DNA of 7,438 bases from Actinomycetes bacterium (GTDB taxonomy: Bacteria; Actinomycetota; Actinomycetes; Mycobacteriales; Mycobacteriaceae), in NCBI GenBank assembly GCA_023416315.1, contig JAEZIA010000465.1:1-7438 (forward strand), given 5' to 3'. Position 1 is the first letter of the stretch; each line of letters opens with the position of its first letter. Of this stretch, positions 5,130-7,438 are shown piece after piece. The notes below the pieces were generated by a model, which ran no database searches, was not told where the DNA came from, and saw nothing but the letters and a program-made list of their open reading frames with translations. Made by a program: the position numbers and the translations under genes.

Positions 5130-6767
5130 TTGGACCCACGGTTGTGGCGGGCGTCGGCGGCCGTGCGCCGGTATCTGGTCACGACGGTCGCCTGCGGCAC
5201 CGCGATCGCCGGCTGCGCGATCGCGGGCGCGGTGATCCTCGGCCATCTGGTGGCCGGGGTCATCACCGATCCGGCGACCCGCAGCCTTGGCTACTGGCGT
5301 ACCGAGTTGTTGATTCTGGCCGGGCTGTGGCTGATTCGTGCGCTCGTCCAATGGCTGCAGGGCCGGCTGGGCCAGCGCGGCGCCAGCGCTGTGATCGCCG
5401 ACCTCGGCGGCCAGGTGCTGCGCACCGTCACCGCGCAGCCCCCGGCGGTACGCGCCGCGCACCGTGACGATGCCGCGACCGTGATCACCAGTGGACTGGA
5501 CGGTTTGCGGCCGTATTTCACCGCCTATCTGCCCGCACTGTTCCTGGCGGCGATCCTCACGCCGGCCACCGTGGTCGTGATCGCGGTCAACGACGTTCAG
5601 TCGGCGGTGATCGTGCTCGTCGCGCTGCCGCTGATCCCGATCTTCATGGTGCTGATCGGTCTGGCCACCGCCGAACGCTCTGCGGCGGCGCTGGCGGCGA
5701 TGACCACACTGCAGGCCCGGCTGATGGACCTGATCGCAGGCATTCCCACGCTGCGTGCCCTCGGCCGGGCGGACGGCCCGGCCGAGCGCATCGCCACACT
5801 GAGTGCGGCCCATCGCCGTTCGGCGATGGCCACGCTGCGGATCGCATTCCTGTCGGCACTGGTCCTCGAGCTCATCGCCACGCTGGGCGTGGCGCTGGTC
5901 GCGGTCAGCATCGGCCTGCGACTGGTGTTCGGCGAGATGAGCCTGGCCGCCGGGCTGACCGTGCTGCTGCTGGCGCCCGACGTGTTCTGGCCGCTGCGCC
6001 GCGTCGGCGTCGAGTTCCATGCCGCACAGGACGGAAAAGCCGCCTCCGACAAGGCCTTCAGCCTGATCGAGCAGAATCCCGAGCCGCCGGCCGGTACCCG
6101 CACCGTCGAGGCGGCCGGCGCGACCATCCTCCTTGAGGAGTTGTCGGTCACCGGCCGCGACGGCATGTCGCCGCACCGGCTGTCGGGCCGGGTGCTGCCC
6201 GGCACCGTCACCGTGCTCACCGGAGCCAACGGCGCGGGCAAGACCACCACCCTGCTGGCGATCGCCGGACTCGTCACGCCTACCCGCGGCCGGGTCTTCG
6301 TCGACGGTGTCGACGTCGGCGAGCTCGACCGCCAGGCCTGGTGGCGACAGCTCGCCTGGCTCGCCCAGCGCCCGGTGATCATCCCCGGCACCGTCGCCGA
6401 GAACCTCGACCTCTTCGGGCCGCTCACCGATCCGCAAACCGCCTGCGACGCAGCAGGTTTCACCGACGTCGTGGCCACTCTGCCGCAGGGCATGGACACC
6501 ATGCTCGGCCGCGGCGGCGTCGGGTTGTCCCTGGGTCAGCGCCAGCGGTTGGGTCTGGCCCGGACGCTGGGCTCCCGCGCGCCGGTGCTGCTGCTCGACG
6601 AGCCCACCTCGCATCTGGACGAGGCGACCGAACGCACGGTCCTATACGCCATCCGCGAGCGCGCAGCACAAGGCGCCACTGTCGTGGTGGTCGCCCACCG
6701 CGACAGCGTGGTGCAGATCGCCGATCACGTCATCGCGGTGGAGGCCGACCGCCATGCCCACGTTTGA
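5130..6767 (+). CDS. cydD: ABC exporter subunit CydD for cytochrome bd assembly
   Basis: Half-transporter with an N-terminal transmembrane domain and a C-terminal ATPase domain. With CydC it forms the heterodimer needed to assemble cytochrome bd. Reported substrates are cysteine/glutathione, and more recent work proposes haem. With TTG at 5130 the protein is 545 residues and begins MDPRLWRASAAVRRYL, aligning with the DPRLL start of actinobacterial CydD. Neither ATG nor GTG is available near the expected start and no good Shine-Dalgarno is seen, so the start is uncertain. TTG at 5142 or GTG at 5163 are alternatives, and coupling to cydB is likely. ATPase motifs: Walker A GANGAGKTT (365-373), Q-loop Gln413, signature LSLGQ (466-470, Leu for the usual first Gly), Walker B VLLLDE (486-491), D-loop SHLD (494-497), switch His523. 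All catalytic residues are present. The frame stays open leftward through cydB, but that part is a shadow. Confidence 0.93.
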   Translation: MDPRLWRASAAVRRYLVTTVACGTAIAGCAIAGAVILGHLVAGVITDPATRSLGYWRTELLILAGLWLIRALVQWLQGRLGQRGASAVIADLGGQVLRTVTAQPPAVRAAHRDDAATVITSGLDGLRPYFTAYLPALFLAAILTPATVVVIAVNDVQSAVIVLVALPLIPIFMVLIGLATAERSAAALAAMTTLQARLMDLIAGIPTLRALGRADGPAERIATLSAAHRRSAMATLRIAFLSALVLELIATLGVALVAVSIGLRLVFGEMSLAAGLTVLLLAPDVFWPLRRVGVEFHAAQDGKAASDKAFSLIEQNPEPPAGTRTVEAAGATILLEELSVTGRDGMSPHRLSGRVLPGTVTVLTGANGAGKTTTLLAIAGLVTPTRGRVFVDGVDVGELDRQAWWRQLAWLAQRPVIIPGTVAENLDLFGPLTDPQTACDAAGFTDVVATLPQGMDTMLGRGGVGLSLGQRQRLGLARTLGSRAPVLLLDEPTSHLDEATERTVLYAIRERAAQGATVVVVAHRDSVVQIADHVIAVEADRHAHV

Positions 6768-7438
6768 CCGGCGGCGGCTGCTGCTGGCCATCGTCCTCGG
6801 CTCGCTTGCGGTGGGCAGCGCGCTGACCCTGTCCGCGGTGTCGGCCTGGCTGATCACCCGGGCATGGCAGATGCCGCCCGTGCTGGACCTGTCGATCGCC
6901 GTCGTCGCGGTTCGCACGCTCGGGATATCGCGCGGGGTGCTCGGTTATTGCGAACGGCTGGCCTCGCACGACACCGCGCTGCGGGCGGCGGCAGGGGCCC
7001 GCAGCGCGATCTACCGCCGCCTGGCCCACGGCCCCGCGGACCTCACCGCGCGGCTGCACAGCGGCGACCTGCTGGCCCGGGTGGGCGCCGACGTCGACAC
7101 AGCTGCCGACGTCGCGGTCCGCGCACTCGTCCCGATCGGTGTCGCCGCGGTTCTCGGCGTCGCCGCCACCGCCGCCATCGCCGTGATCTCTCCCGCCGCA
7201 GCGATCGTGCTCGCGGTGTGTCTGCTGATCGCCGGGGTGCTCACCCCGACACTGGCCGCGCGTGCGGCCCGCGCGCAGGAAACGGTCGCCCGCAGGCAGC
7301 TGTCCGATCGCGACGTCGCCGCGATCACCGCGCTGGACCATGCCGCCGAGCTGCGCGTCGCCGGCCGACTGCCCGCGCTGATCGGCGAAGCCGAGCAGCG
7401 GCAGCGTGATTGGGGGCTGGCGATCGACCGGGCAGCGG
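6754..7438 (+). CDS. cydC: ABC exporter subunit CydC for cytochrome bd assembly, 3' part cut by window edge
   Basis: Second half of the CydDC exporter; only 228 codons of the N-terminal transmembrane domain are inside the window. ATG at 6754 overlaps the end of cydD by 14 bases, the usual sign of coupled translation and fixed stoichiometry. The N-terminus reads MPTFDRRRLLLAIVLGS and is followed by the CydC hallmark region SAWLITRAWQMPPVL (30-44) and AVVAVRTLGISRGVLGYCERLASHD (49-73). Arg68 and His72 have the spacing of the Arg/His pair assigned to haem binding in E. coli CydC; this equivalence is by motif and memory. A second pair of hydrophobic segments lies at about 123-145 and 148-168. The ATPase domain must lie beyond the right edge. 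The frame is open to the end, so there is no sign of a break. Confidence 0.93.
   Translation, partial: MPTFDRRRLLLAIVLGSLAVGSALTLSAVSAWLITRAWQMPPVLDLSIAVVAVRTLGISRGVLGYCERLASHDTALRAAAGARSAIYRRLAHGPADLTARLHSGDLLARVGADVDTAADVAVRALVPIGVAAVLGVAATAAIAVISPAAAIVLAVCLLIAGVLTPTLAARAARAQETVARRQLSDRDVAAITALDHAAELRVAGRLPALIGEAEQRQRDWGLAIDRAA

Noticed and set aside
6525..6539. Degenerate ABC signature LSLGQ in CydD as a sign of an inactive ATPase
   Set aside because: CydD proteins commonly have a hydrophobic residue in place of the first Gly of LSGGQ (LSVGQ in E. coli, from memory), and Walker A, Walker B Glu491 and switch His523 are intact.
5010..6614. Minus-strand open frame of 534 codons opposite cydD
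   Set aside because: Composition is Gln/Arg/Gly/His-rich without any domain. It lies opposite the intact CydD transmembrane and ATPase domains.

Overview
The window looks like chromosomal DNA of a mycobacterium, probably a non-tuberculous, fast-growing or environmental type. The signs are high GC, GTG and TTG starts next to ATG starts, and a gene order hdeD-like, cydA, cydB, cydD, cydC that, from memory, matches the Mycobacterium tuberculosis block Rv1624c to Rv1620c. In M. tuberculosis the neighbour beyond the hdeD-like gene is an adenylate cyclase, whereas here it is an amino-acid ABC transporter. The species assignment is an inference.

Left part (1-1768, minus strand): two genes of a polar amino-acid ABC importer. 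The lipoprotein solute-binding protein (842-1768) comes first and the membrane permease (1-838) follows after 3 bases. The permease runs off the left edge, and no ATPase gene is visible.

Middle part: a 136-bp divergent intergenic region (1769-1904) contains an 11-bp-period direct repeat in the leader of the binding-protein gene and a possible leaderless promoter for the next gene. On the plus strand comes a six-helix HdeD/DUF308 membrane protein (1905-2489). A compact 112-bp regulatory region (2490-2601) follows, dense in symmetry: a CRP-like site overlapping the hdeD-like stop codon, a short hairpin, a 15-bp inverted repeat, and inside its loop a smaller palindrome that overlaps a likely -10 box for cydA.

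Right part (2602-7438, plus strand): cydA and cydB encode the two main subunits of the cytochrome bd quinol oxidase. cydD and cydC encode the heterodimeric ABC exporter needed to assemble it. The genes are tightly packed (9-bp gap, about 26-bp gap, 14-bp overlap) and read as one operon; cydC is cut by the right edge. All expected haem ligands and the ABC motifs of CydD are visible. CydA has a short Q-loop with a cysteine pair spaced like the disulfide described in mycobacterial enzymes.

I see no mobile element, CRISPR, tRNA or rRNA, and no clearly new multi-gene system. The most interesting part is the structured control region in front of cydA.
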